Position numbers and translations under genes: made by a program. 64,000 nucleotides of DNA from Pagrus major (taxonomy: Eukaryota > Chordata > Actinopteri > Spariformes > Sparidae), in contig NC_133237.1 of NCBI RefSeq assembly GCF_040436345.1, positions 21,767,749-21,831,748 of the forward strand. Reading direction: 5' to 3'. Of the stretch, positions 45,860-57,760 are shown piece after piece. Each line of letters starts with the position of its first letter. The first letter of the stretch is position 1. The notes under the pieces are model-generated. The model saw nothing but the letters and a program-made list of their open reading frames with translations. It did not search any database and was not told the origin of the DNA.

Positions 45860-48630
45860 GTGATTTAAAGACTCACCGTAACTAAATACCCTCTATTCAA
45901 TGTAAAAGGGAAAAATACAAATTCGGTCAAATGATTATCTAAGCCATATAAGCATACATCAATTAATTTCAAGTCAATTTAAAGGGGTAACTGCTTCCTA
46001 ATGATTAAACTTGTTTACACTGACAGCAATTACAATCCATTGTCCATTAAAGGTTTGCATGTGGATAGTAGGGACGTGGTTGGGGCTGTTGTGTCCCTTG
46101 TCAGAAACTTACAATCCACTAAGACTTATCAGATTTATGTCCGCCTCTCAGCAGCTCTGATGACTCAAAATCTGCAATGTTACTTCTGCTAAAAGAAAAA
46201 AGTTAACATCAAAATGTTTTTGCTCGAGAAAGCACAGCCTCTGTTAGGAATGCTACAGATGAGGGCACTGCAGCTGTGAAGCAACATTCTGCTTCTGATC
46301 AGGTGAACTCAAACAGCTGCTACTGATAATTTCTCTACTTCAGCTAAGAATATAAATAAATGAAAACATATTTTCAGTTTTAGCACCCCAGAAACAATAC
46401 GTTCTTTCTCTTTGTGCTGATATAAAATGGGATAATTGCATGTAAACACTTTCAGTTAAATGGGATATTCAGTAATTTGTGGTAAGCAGAGCAATGAAGC
46501 AAAACCTTAATTGCAATACCATTAAAGTTTTATTTTCATTTGCACAAATTAGAGGTAGAACAACCTACACAAACAGGAAAGTGGGACATTGAGATGAAGC
46601 GTATGACTTCCATGACTTTCAGAGCTCATTCCTCGCTGAAGGTTGGACACAATCGGGCAAGTGTTTGTGGGCCATGACCCAGATACTTATTTCCAGTCCT
46701 GGACACTGCACGACGGCATCATCTCCCATTTCAGTCCACACACTCACGAGCGGTGCACTCATTCGACAAAGACACTGTGTTTCCTGTGTGAGCTCACAGA
46801 CGCTGTTTAGGAGCGTGAAAAGCTCACTTGAGCGGTAACATCTGGGAAGGCTGTGTTTACTGTGATTACAGCCCTGATGGTGGTGCTGTTTACTGGGTGT
46901 CAGAGGGGGAAATGAAGGCTTTGACTTGACTATCAGCAGTTTGATCTGAAGGGATTTCACCGAGCCAAACCCAAAACCAACTGTGGTGGACCAAAATAGA
47001 GTAATTTACTGCATGTTCATTCAAACTCACAGTCAATAACAGGCAGCTTGTTTGCAGGAAATTAAATACATAGCATCTGTTTTTGACAGATCAAAATAAC
47101 AATGATGTCAGCTTTATTTAATATCTTTACTGAATGCAATTTCTGTCATTGTTTGGGTGTCTCCACATACAGTAAATGCTCAGTTCCTGTAGAGTCAGTG
47201 AGCTTTAAGTTTAGTACCTATGGCACCATCTGCAGGTGAATATCTAAACTTCACACATTACAAACCAGCTGATGTTCTCCTGCTTTTACAGCACTATTTC
47301 TTCTGTAGAGGCTTCCCACTCTGCAAAGTTTGCACAAGTGAAATGCTCATCTTGTATTTGCTGCTGTGTAGAAGAGCGTATACTGTGAAACCTCTCGACA
47401 CCCCCTCATGGATCATTGTTCACTAATGTGTAATGTCCTCCTGGATTCACATTTTCACATTTATTTCGACTTGTTACTGAACTTCTGCCACTGTAATCTG
47501 TATATTTTGTGGTTTTGTTGGTCTGTTCTCTACATGTGACATCTACTGGATGTCTGTCCTGTCAGGGAGATGAATCCCTTCTTGAGGGTTTCTTCCATTT
47601 GTTTTCCTGCTACATGGATTTTTTAGGAAAGGGAAAATTTTCCTCACTCAACTCAAGGGTCCAAAGACAGAAGATGTTGTACACTGAGGCACTGTGATTT
47701 GTGATTTTTGGCTATGGAAACAAAATTGACTTGACTTGAAACAGCCAATGAGGTCATGCACATGTTCATATTATTAAGGGGATATGAGATCACTTAATAA
47801 GTATTTAGCGACCGTAGACTTCATGGGTCTGGTCTGAAACCGTGTTGTGATGCATCAAAACACCTTAAAGAAATGTTCATTTCCTTCTTAGGAAAGGGTT
47901 TAAGAGTTATCACATATTTTTACTGTAACATTTAAGGTTTTAAATAAGATCTGAATCCGTCAGCTGGTGTCCCTAAAATATATACATACATACATATACA
48001 TATATTCAGAAATGCCATTCTGCATAATGAGTACTTTTACTTTTGGCACTTTTATAAAGTATATTTTAATACTTTGCTTAGGTAAAAATGTAATACACAT
48101 CTTTTACCTATAACGGTGTATTTGTACACTATGTTACTGCTTAGATCCGTGTACTTCTTCTGCCTCTGCAGACAATGCAGCTGAAATATTAAAACACTGG
48201 GTTCAGAGGGGGGGAAAAAAAGAAAGAAACATGTGTCACAGCAGACTTTAAAATAGAAACGCAGCGAAACCTCAGCTTGCCTTATTAGCTCACTAAATTT
48301 CCAAACAGCTTTTTTTAAAACCCCAATGAATGAAGTGTAGTCAGAGGCTTTCCCAAAGCACAGTCGACCTCGCAGTAATAAGGCAGGCAGCGACCTGCAC
48401 AGTATTCCAACAAATAAAAGTAGTGTTGAGAGGACCGGCTATCTGATCTCTCACTGGCTGAGTAACATTCGACCTTCAGTCTGAGCTTTGACTGAGTTTC
48501 AACAGAGAAATGCTCGAGTTACCTTTTCTTTGTGTGACTCTGCTGCAGCTGTTATCCTCAGGACTTTCAAGGTAGTCACAGAAAAAACACAACTCTAAAT
48601 GTAGCTTAATTTAGTGTAAAATCTTTTGTC
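45860..48630. other. Spacer between the TRIM gene and pla2g10
   Basis: No gene was recognised apart from repeat sequence at 47,440-47,745. A minus-strand open frame ending at 46,619 has no family resemblance and no clear exon borders. A short TACA repeat is near 47,984-48,005. AATAAA on the minus strand at 48637-48632 could serve pla2g10. Confidence 0.4.
47440..47745 (+). repeat. Fish L2/SINE-type repeat, 3' part
   Basis: Shows the order TGTCTGTCCTGTCAGGGAGA, GAGGGTTTCTTCCATTTGTTTTCC, TAGGAAAGGGAAAATTTTCCTC, TTTGTGATTTTTGGCTATGG, AAATTGACTTGACTTGA, which is a familiar interspersed fish repeat tail. Related to 38,185-38,245. Confidence 0.55.
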
Positions 48631-49020
48631 TTTTATTAAAACAATAGTCAACTTAAAAGGCATCTGCAAAAACACAACTCTGTGCTTTCACACTTTAATT
48701 AAAAGAGCCGGAAAATGACGTCCATTGAAAACATGTGTGAGCTTGGCTCTTTCTCACATTGTCACAAGTAACACTGTCTTTAAGATCACACTGTACAGTG
48801 TACTGTGACACACCACACATACATCTGAGCTCCACTGATCACAAGAGCCCTAACCTGATAAAAAGGCCAAAGCACTACAGTATGTGTTGATCTTTATGTT
48901 GCTGACTCTGGAGAAAGACAGGAAGTGTCATTGGTTATTTTTTACAGGAATGTCGTTAACATTTTCACTGTAACATGGTCTATTTACAAAAGGCACACAG
49001 GACATGCAGATGCAGTTTTG

Positions 49021-49169
49021 TCAGTAAATAGTACACATTGGGTGTTCGTAACCACAGAGAAAATCTGGCCACAGGGCATATTTCCGGATGAAAGGTGCTC
49101 TCCTCAAACATTTGGCAGCGTTTCTGTCGCACTTGCACAGCAGCTTTTCACATTTGTCCTCCAAATCAT
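49021..49169 (-). CDS. pla2g10: pla2g10 coding exon 4 (C-terminal helix, stop)
   Basis: 149 bases: DLEDKCEKLLCKCDRNAAKC through YEHPMCTIY and TGA at 49021-49023. The second disulfide-rich helix and the C-terminal Cys of group II/V/X enzymes are present. Acceptor CTTTGCAG. Confidence 0.94.
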
Positions 49170-52100
49170 CTGCAAAGAAGAACACACACAAACATTGTGA
49201 CATTTCTTGTTGTGCAAATGCTTGCCAAGACTTGGTTGTTGGTATGAGGAATTTGGCAAAGTTTCGTAGTCCACAAAACATTTCTAGAGCTTCATGGCAA
49301 AACAGTGTTGTAGCATTCACCTAAACAACTGAAGGGGGACTAGTTTGAGAGCGTTAAAAAAACACCCGGAAAAAAACAGCTTGTACGACATAATCCAAGT
49401 CCCCGGAAACCCCGAGATCGATGTTTACACCCTTTTAGGTCAGTATCTTCACTGTAGCTGCTAAGCTAGAAGCATTAGCACGCAACCCATCTGCAGTGGG
49501 TGCACAACTTTACACCAAAGGTGTAAAAAAGGTCTTTTAAATCAATTTGGGATCTTGGGGCTTCCAGAGACTTGGATTACACCAGACAAGCTGTATGGAT
49601 TCATTTGAGTTGTTTTTTCACATTTTAAAACAGGTCCCCGTCTACTTCAGTTGTTTAGGAGAATGCTGCGACACCGTTTTGCTGCGAAGCTCCAGAAAAG
49701 TGCGGCATGACGGTGAGTAGATGATGTCAGTGTTTTATGCTGCTTATCATCGTGTTTTCCTGCGCTGCCGCTAAAAAAAAGAGCAGCAGGTGTCTTATAT
49801 TCCAAATACAAACACACAAATATTTGCACAGGCATTAAAAAAACGTGTTACCGCACTCAGCTGTCTTGTCTTCACACGTCCACTGATACTGGTCTGTTTT
49901 GGTTTGGCAGCCGAGGCGTTCTGCATCTCCATAACAGCAATCATGTCTGTGGCAACACCTATGTACATACAGAAAGATTAACAGCATGATAAATCTTTTA
50001 TTGTGAAGGCTGAACTCCAGACTAGACAAGACAGGGTCGAGAAGGCAACAGTCACAGCCCTGTGGTTACAATCACACCACGGCTATTTTAAAGGCAGGGC
50101 AGGATCACCGCATGCATTTTCACAACAGATAGTTAGCAGTTAACTGGTTTGAGGGGGTTCGATGCCTTGCAGCGAAAGAGGAAAATAATAGCCGGCAGTT
50201 AGGATTTGGGTGTGGAATTTTTGGACCTATTTTGAAGTACCCAATGGACCATGTGAGTCTGCTCAATTTGGATACCATCCCCTCCTTTCCATCCCATCGC
50301 CCAGCATTTGTGGTTTAGTCCACTCATTCAGAAGCGGAAACTGTGTGTAGGCTATACGTAGGATGACTGGGAAGAACCAAAGGCATCCAGGAGGAGGAAA
50401 TCATGTGTGTGAGAGGAGGGCTAACCATCACCACTGCACGCTGAATTATATCTTTTACATCACATAATGTATAGGTGGACCTTATATAGAGTGTCAGCTG
50501 AGTGTTTACATTTTGCTACACACTATCATCACGTTTCTGGCCATGATATTCTTGAATTCTGTCTTTTTAAAAAGCTGTTTCCTCACCAGTCTGCTCTGTC
50601 TCTGGGCCAGCCTTGGCCACCCAGTCCACAGTAGCATCCGTACATCATGTAAGCCAAGGCAGATCTCCCCGTGCTGCATTTGATGGCTCCTGCCAACTCT
50701 AGTAACCCTCGCTTGGTCCGCTGGGACCTGCGTGTCGCCGCAGAGGCCACAGCCACTGTAGAGAGAAATAAACAAAGAAAAGAGGAGGAACAACTTACAT
50801 CTCCACCTGAACAATTGTCACCCATACACATTGTTAAGTACTGTTCTGTCCTCCTGCTTTTGTTGTGAGGTTTTGATATACAGCACAGCATTCAGGGTTG
50901 GATATTGTCTGAGACAGTTAAGTGTTTGTTTTCTTTTGTCCACCTTTTCAACACTGAGTTTATTAGATACACTTTCGTAGTCTAATACAGTCCTGCAATG
51001 AATCCCACTGGTGGACTTGGCGCACTTTATCATGTTTTTTCCGACAGAGATAATGAATAAAGTGTCCTCTAGCGTGCTCTTCCAGTGGAGAAAACATTGT
51101 GAAGTGCCATCTCTTTACTGTAAATGTATCAAGACTTTCTGCGCGTTGGTGCCCTTTTTTTATTTTTTTGCCCCTGCCCCTCAAACATCCTGAGTCCGCT
51201 ACTGAAGGTCGTAATGCTCAGTTAAGTCGGGAGTGCTTAAAGGGTCAACTTCATGATCATTTTAAATGCTGTAGTTTGTGTTGCTGTTGAACTGTAGACA
51301 GGGACGTGTTTCCAGGTCTGCAGCTCATGATTATTTCCAATGTTGATTAACAGGTTGATCATTTTCTAAATTAATCCATAAGTTGTTTGGCCCAAAAATG
51401 TCAGAAAATTGTAAAAAAGAAAAAAAAAAAAAGAAAAAAAGGCGATTTGAGGCTGAAGTCCTCAAATGTCTCGTTTTGTCCACTACCCAAAGATATTCAG
51501 TTCACTCTCATAGAGGAATAAAGAAACCACAAAATATTTACATTTAAGAAGCTGGAATCTGACTTTTTTTCATCAAAAATATACTCAAACCGATTAATCG
51601 ATTATCAAAACAGTTGGCAACTACTTGATTTATCAGTTAATCGTTGCAGCTTTAGCTGTTTCTGTTATTTTGTCCACCCCACTTAAATAACTGAAACACT
51701 TGTGTGTATAATACAACATGATCATACAGCTGAATCAGCACCTCTGTTTAAGAGCTTGAAGAAAACCTGAACATCACAGCCTTCATGAAGGAAGGATACC
51801 TGATAAACTGGCGACTGAGTGCACAAAGTCTAAATGGCCACAGGATGTAAAGGTAACATGCACATTTTAGTCTGTTTCTTCACAAGACACATGCCTGTGT
51901 TTCTGCAGTGCTATAGGGAAAAAGGTCTCCGAGGGTTGACTTTACACTTAGTCACATCTCACACCTCGTGAACACCAGGAATCTACCCTCTGTCTGGGCA
52001 GACGTTCAGACTTAAAATGATGGAAATCTTGTGGAACTAAATTTTTTGGTTTGTTTACACGTCCTCCCTCAGAATAACACTTTCACTGAATTGCTGAGCA

Positions 52101-52270
52101 GATGTAAACACAGGGTTGTTTCCCCTCGAGGCTGTTACCTGCACCGACTGCCTCTGCATCCCTAAAATAACTTCTGAAGTCTGCTGCATTTCAGCACTGA
52201 TCAGAGATCCACAAGAGTCAATAATGAACTTACCTGACAACAGGAGAAGTATCCGGTAGAACGCAGTCAT
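49021..52270 (-). CDS. pla2g10: Group X-type secreted phospholipase A2 (four exons, complete)
   Basis: A secreted, calcium-dependent enzyme that hydrolyses the sn-2 ester of phospholipids. The spliced product has 153 residues (human group X: 165). It has a signal peptide MTAFYRILLLLSVAVAS (about 1-19), a short propeptide ending at a dibasic/furin-like RTKR (25-28), then mature GLLELAGAIKC. The calcium loop is YGCYCGLGG (51-59); the catalytic dyad is His74-Asp75 in CCHRHDCC. The Cys pattern, GLLELAG start and KCEKLLCKCD helix fit group X better than groups IIA, V or IB. All exon junction phases agree. The start is the only in-frame ATG before the signal peptide. It is divergent from zc3h7a, 3.8 kb away. 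This is an ordinary vertebrate lipid enzyme. Confidence 0.92.
49245..49715. mobile_element. 470-bp inverted-repeat element in pla2g10 intron 3
   Basis: The left end GTAGTCCACAAAACATTTCT, AGAGCTTCATGGCAAAAC, CAACTGAAG recurs inverted at the right as CTTCAGTTGTTTAGG, GTTTTGCTGCGAAGCTCCAG. Interior without coding. A truncated relative lies at 10,566-10,850. Confidence 0.7.
49852..49958 (-). CDS. pla2g10: pla2g10 coding exon 3 (catalytic His-Asp)
   Basis: 107 bases encoding CCHRHDCCYGDAERLGCQTK through KTAEC. Contains the active-site helix. Acceptor TACATAG, donor GCG|GTAACA. Confidence 0.94.
50587..50755 (-). CDS. pla2g10: pla2g10 coding exon 2 (propeptide, calcium loop)
   Basis: 169 bases: end of signal peptide, RTKR processing site, mature N-terminus and YGCYCGLGGQGWPRDRAD. 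Acceptor CTCTCTACAG, donor CTG|GTGAGG. Confidence 0.95.
51318..51655. mobile_element. Full-length copy of the GCTGCAAC/ATCGATTA MITE (about 338 bp)
   Basis: Starts TGCAGCTCATGATTATTTCC and ends AATCGTTGCAGCT, inverted. The centre has CCCAAAGATATTCAGTTCAC and a purine run near 51,415-51,441. It lies in pla2g10 intron 1. Confidence 0.65.
52234..52270 (-). CDS. pla2g10: pla2g10 coding exon 1 (signal peptide start)
   Basis: 37 coding bases, MTAFYRILLLLS plus one base. Donor CAG|GTAAGT. Confidence 0.85.
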
Positions 52271-52319
52271 GGTATGCAACAGGCAGCTGAACTCCACACG
52301 AGAGTCACTTACACTCTGA

Positions 52320-55300
52320 GTGTAGCTTTGAGTGGAGAGCTTTTTTTAGATGCTGTTTGAATAATCTCCTGAGCATCACCATTGGCCAGAGGCTAATCCA
52401 GTATTTCTCAATGTTGACGCCCCCTAGAGGAAACAGCCTGAAGCTTTTACTGCTTCTTCTCAGCTGGACCAGAGCCTCTGTGTTTGTACTCCAAGTTTAA
52501 TCTGCGCTGGTGTCCTTTGTATCAGATAAAGTAGATTGTGTGTAACTTTTTTAAAGCTTTATAAAAAATCTAATTTATCCAGGTAGCAATGGAAATATAT
52601 ATGTTTCTATATGTCCATCATTGAAGACTTGTTTCATTTACGTAACATCACAGTTTTTTGTCTTAATGTTCTTTTTGTCTTCGTCCTCGCCTCTAAAAGA
52701 TATTCTGGGATTTTGACCACAAGATTGAGGAGAAACGTTTGCGACTCTTTTTACTGAACCACATGTTGCATAACAGGCACGAAGGCAAATCAAACACTAT
52801 ACATTTTACAGACCAGTCACTCTGGATGCTAATTTTAATTTCAAATTAATGGTTTACACATAAAACTCAAGTCATTTTGAGCCTCTGAGCACCAGTCAGG
52901 CTGCTGTTCCTGAGCTGAGGCACTGAATAATGGTTAACTGGAACATTTTTGCAAATTATTATGATGTCACAGTGATGATGACCTTTGACCTTTTGGATAA
53001 AAAATGTCTTTACTTTATCATTCTATCCTTTCAGAGAACTTTGTGTAAAAGTTTGTCATAATAAACCTCACACATGCCTGAGCCAGCACCACTAACAACA
53101 ACAGAGCAGCCATGCTAAATCAATTCTTACGTGCCAAACTAGCCCCTAGGCAGAAATTATGCAGATGTGTGACATGGTGGCGTAGTGTGATGTCACAAAG
53201 TCACGAAATCAAAGGCGGGACTACTGCAGGGCGTTTCAGGCACCTTTTTCTGTGGGAGAACGGAGTTCCTGTTGGTGCGGACATTGACCTTTTTAACCTT
53301 TTTTTTTACCTTTACATGCTCAAGAACATGTATAAAACACTGAAGGGAAGGAAAAAGCAAAAAAGCACATCCTGCATTATTTTGTTCTTAAAATCTATTC
53401 TAATAAAACAATTGCAGCCATTATAAAGAAGCTAAAACAAGTGTGATGAGATTGTTAGATCTGGATAAAAGGCTTGCAGCTGAGTTCTGTGAAGTCTGTA
53501 GTCGTATTGAAAGTTGTTTGATGAAGACGCGAGTAGAGCCGATGATTATGTTGGTGCAAATGAAAAGAAACCAAGAAACATCTTGAGCTACGGGGCTAAC
53601 TGTTGCTAACCAATGCACCCAGACTTGTAGATTACGGTAATTACACTCTCATAATATAGTTTTTCCTCCAGACTGAAGTCTCTAATCCATCTTTTCTTCC
53701 TGTTGTAAATAAACATGTCCGTGGGGTGAACAAAAGCAGCTTCACGCCATAAAACAAACACTCAAACAGACTGTAGCTGTTTGTATTGTCAGCATGACTT
53801 ACTGAGCAGCAATCCGAGTGTCTAAGTTTAACAGTGGAAATTGTTTACTTGATAAATTGCACACCTGGTCTGAAAATGGCATGAATCGTGTCATATCATT
53901 GCATTTCATCTTTTTATTATGTTTTCTGAGTGTGTATTTTCAGCTCTGCCGCACCGGACTCTGTTGTCGTTCATAATGTGGTAATGTCAGAGCAGCTAAA
54001 TCATAAAAGGCACACGCTCTGGGTTGTGATAACAGAGGACACATTCACAGTTTTTGTGTGACTTAGTTCCTCAGTGATGCTTCTGCACAATGTGAGATAA
54101 GCGCCTCCTCCTGGCAGTTATTATAGCTGCCAGGATGACTGCAGCGCATGAGAGGGGACGCATCCCTCCATCCCTCTGTATCTGATCATTTTCAGCTCAA
54201 CCAATCCATTGTCGCAAAACATCCAGTCAACATTTAGATTGTATCACGCTGAACACACCTGACTGAACATTTTAATGTCAGTGTGAAGCCTGAATAAGTC
54301 ACAAATGTGCACTGAACTGAGCAGTGAGTGAAACACTTTGGGGTGTTTAATCCTGGCTTTCGTGAGAAGGCTGAGGTAAAATGCAAATAAGAGATTTAAC
54401 TAAAACAAACAATCCAAAATACATTTTGCGGATTAAACAAGAAGCACCGGAAACATCCAGAGGATTATGATTGTTTACTTTTTTAAAGAGTGTGCTTAGG
54501 AAGAAATACTCAAAAACACATTACAAACATGACTCTGTCAAAGCAAACTGACTGAACTATCTGTTGTTTTCTCTTTAATGGGTTTGACATTTCACACAAA
54601 CAAAATGCAGAAAAGCGAAAGAACTCTTCAAGTTAACAATTTCTCACTGGTACCAGAGGAGAATTACTGCTGTTTTCTTTTTATTCATATTTTTTATCAC
54701 TGAATGTGCTGTAATCTAAAAAAGCAAAACTGAACTCTTGTAACATGATAATTCATCATATTAAAACAATTTTTTTTTAAAAAGTATAAAATGTAACACT
54801 CACTGTTCCACATTTACAGGAGCACGTGCTCTGAGAGACAAAGTGTGTTGAATTATTGAAAAAGAAAACAAACAGGAATTGTCAGAGGAAGAGGATTGCA
54901 GAAAGTAGAGTTGAGGGCAAGAAGAGTTTTCATTGCTTCAGGCATAACAGTCTGAATTGCGATGTTTTTTTTTGCAGATTTGGTTGAGGACATGGAAACA
55001 GGGTGTCCTAGCAATATAGGAAAGATTAGCAGTGTTAGACTTAATATGGAGCCCTTTTTATGGATTTTTGATGCCATATAAATTTTGCTAAATAACTTTC
55101 AAGATATGGTGGCATAAATAAATAATTAATCGTCACATTTTTATTTATTCTCTTGCAAGCAATGATGACACTGGGAGGGGGAAACACCTAAGAGCTGCTC
55201 TGAACTTTAGATGTCAGTATAGCAAGTTTTTGATAAGCGTCTTAGCCAATGAAAAGTTTCATTTCCTGTAAAGGCATGACTTTCAGCTTCATTTCCGTTT

Positions 55301-55500
55301 ATGTGGCAGCGCTCTGTCATTTCCCTGAAGGATTTCCTGTGTAACCTCCAGTTAGTTGTGTTTGCAAATAACAAAACAGCAATGCAGGCAGTGTGGCCCG
55401 ATGGCAAAGACACCTGATCCACATCAGTCACTACCCACAAGAAAATCATCTTCATTAACACACACAGAGGACAAATGAAATAAAACTAAAGCATTTTTTA
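52320..55500. other. Intergenic region between pla2g10 and zc3h7a
   Basis: No exon was recognised on either strand. The two genes diverge here, so regulatory DNA for both is expected, but no specific site can be supported. Confidence 0.4.
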
Positions 55501-55507
55501 AAAATGT

Positions 55508-55514
55508 GTTGTTG

Positions 55515-55583
<69 letters not shown>

Positions 55584-55596
55584 TTGTTATTATTAT
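55508..55596. repeat. Compound trinucleotide microsatellite (GTT)n(ATT)n(AGT)n
   Basis: GTT units, then about ten ATT units, then about twelve AGT units, and ATT again. It yields only low-complexity open frames. Confidence 0.95.
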
Positions 55597-55899
55597 AGGA
55601 TAGCATAACAGAAGAAGAAGAAAAAGGAGAAGAAGAAGAATTCGTTTTGTCCCCTGGGGGCAATTAAAGGCACGTGGAGTAGTTGTGCACAGACACAAAC
55701 AAGTCAGCACCTTAAGTACACAAGTCTGCACGTTAAGTACACAAGTAAGCACGTTAGTTACACAGACACAAAACAAGCCAGATAGAAAAAAAATAGCCTA
55801 AATAAACTAAAAAAAATAAATATTTACAGTATTTACATGAGGTGCTAAGTAGCATTGAGGTAGTGTGGGTTGTGCATTAAGAGGCAGCAGTAAGTTAGT

Positions 55900-55956
55900 G
55901 AAGAAGAAGAAGGAGAAGAAGAAGAAGAAGAAGAAGAAGAAGAAGAAGAAGAAGAA

Positions 55957-55988
<32 letters not shown>

Positions 55989-56021
55989 AAAAAAGAAGCA
56001 GAAGAAGAAGAAGAAGAGGAA
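55900..56021 (+). repeat. Long GAA/AAG trinucleotide tract just upstream of zc3h7a
   Basis: About 120 bases almost entirely of GAA units with a few interruptions (GGA, GAG, AAA, GCA). It is a homopurine strand, ending about 100-300 bases before the likely first exon of zc3h7a. Confidence 0.95.
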
Positions 56022-56099
56022 ACAGAAACGGTTTATATGGATAATAAATATGATAATAAACAATGATTTTAAAAAGTATCATATATCATTATTGTATTA

Positions 56100-56346
56100 T
56101 TGATCCGTGCTCGATGAAGTTTCGTGTAAAGCGCTGTCATGTCCGCCCCTCTGTGTAGGGTGCAGCACTGCGCTGGAGTGGATGTTCGCGCTACCTCAGA
56201 AACACCGACGAAGAAGAAGCAAAGGGCGGCCTTCAGCGACACAGCCTCAGCACATCCAGCCAAGTTATTTTAGCCATAACGAAAAATCACTTTCCCTCCT
56301 TTAAGATAACCGACGTGCGGTTTGTTTGGAATAAAGATCCATTCAT
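56100..56346 (+). promoter_or_regulatory. Probable zc3h7a promoter and 5' non-coding exon
   Basis: CpG-richer sequence ends in a strong donor CATTCAT|GTAAGT at 56347. The segment contains no long open frame and would be the untranslated first exon joined to 57624 or 57657. The transcription start cannot be fixed. Confidence 0.5.
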
Positions 56347-57692
56347 GTAAGTACACACAGCGGCCGGCGTTAAATAAAACGGAGTGATATTTAGCAGCTC
56401 AGAGGCAGAAGCTAAACATCCACTGCTCGCTATTGTTTGCGTTGGGGGAACTAGTTTAACTTGGACATGCCTATGCTTTGTTAGGTTCAGTCTACTTCCT
56501 AGAAACTTAGCTGTCGGGTAGCGTCATGTAGCTGGTTAGGTCGGGGTGTTTCCAAGACCGGAGAAAACTGTCTCAGTTCATAGTACGTGTGTGTTTTGGT
56601 AGTGGTTAAACTATGTGAGCTACACATTGCTAACAGTTGCTAGCAGATGATGATTTGCTGACGAGAAGTCTACTCTCGGTGGTCCCAAGCCGCGGGTAAC
56701 ACACGTGCGCTAACTGTCATGAGCCCATTATCGGACAGCTCACTGTACGAGCTTCTTCCTCGACCGTAAAACTTCACTCAAAGGCTGTTTTAAGTCCTCG
56801 AGAATCGGGCAGGCGCCGTCAGGAAGTAGACGCGACTGTTTAGCGATGAAAGAAAAAACATGGTTTCTAGAATAAAGTTCATGTTGACTTTGCTGGCTGA
56901 AACGAGATGTGTGCAGCCGCCTGAAGCTAACATGATCAACCTATTCCTGACTCATGAGTTGTCACCCAGGTCTTAAATTTGAGTAAAGACATGAGGGGGA
57001 AATGGTGAAAACAACATTGGGTGTTGGACATCAGCTATGACGGAGCATGTTGACAGTTTGACTTGGCGGTTTTTACATCCTCCGACTTCAATCCTTCTTA
57101 TCACAACGATAAACGGCGGATAATAACGTGAAATGCTCCTACACGTACTGCATGGGCACCGTGTGGGCACCGTATGTCGTGAAACGCTTGTATTTGCTGG
57201 AAAACAGACGGTAAAAGCTGAAAAATCAATCAGTACCATCGACATGATGTCCGATAATGGACCTCTCGTGTCCAGATGCTATGATTAAACAGTTTCCCTG
57301 GGCCAATAAGTTCACCCTTTATCGTCCCCAGCTTCAGAAATGTCACTGTCTGTGTGTTATTGCTTGTGGCACACGGTCAACAACTGTTTCGTTCACGTTA
57401 TAAGCTCCCAAGCTAACAAAAGTGTTTCGCCTTAATTTCCGGAACTACACGTGTGTCGTCATTACTAAATGCGGAAGCTATAAACTGAGGGTTGGCAGGA
57501 TCCTTTAGTATTACAACACTGAGCTTGTGATCTGTCAGCAACCAGTTGGACAGCCTGCTTATGGTGATTAATGATGATGAGCAAGGGGTGTTTTGATGTT
57601 GTTGTGTTTTTTTTTTCCCCCAGTGTTTGAAACAGTACTGTTAATCATCATTTCAGGTGCTGACTGAGGAGTGGATATCTAAACACGCAATC

Positions 57693-57760
57693 ATGTCCGG
57701 AGCGTGTCAGGACAGAAGGATTCGCTGGCAGGAGATTCAGAAGGGCCTCCAGTTCATCCA
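57693..57760 (+). CDS. zc3h7a: zc3h7a coding exon 1
   Basis: 68 coding bases from ATG: MSGACQDRRIRWQEIQKGLQ then FI and two bases. Acceptor is either CCCCCAG (exon from 57624) or TTTCAG (from 57657). Donor CCA|GTAAGT. Confidence 0.88.

Noticed and set aside
46619-46960. 113-codon minus-strand open frame ending near 46.6 kb
   Set aside because: No family resemblance, no convincing splice acceptor or promoter; likely chance.
55424-56082. Open frames made of poly-Asn, poly-Thr, poly-Ser, poly-Phe and poly-Leu
   Set aside because: They are translations of the ATT/AGT and GAA microsatellites.
56327-56335. AATAAA in the candidate zc3h7a leader exon
   Set aside because: It lies directly before a strong splice donor in a 5' region, so it is unlikely to act as a polyadenylation signal.
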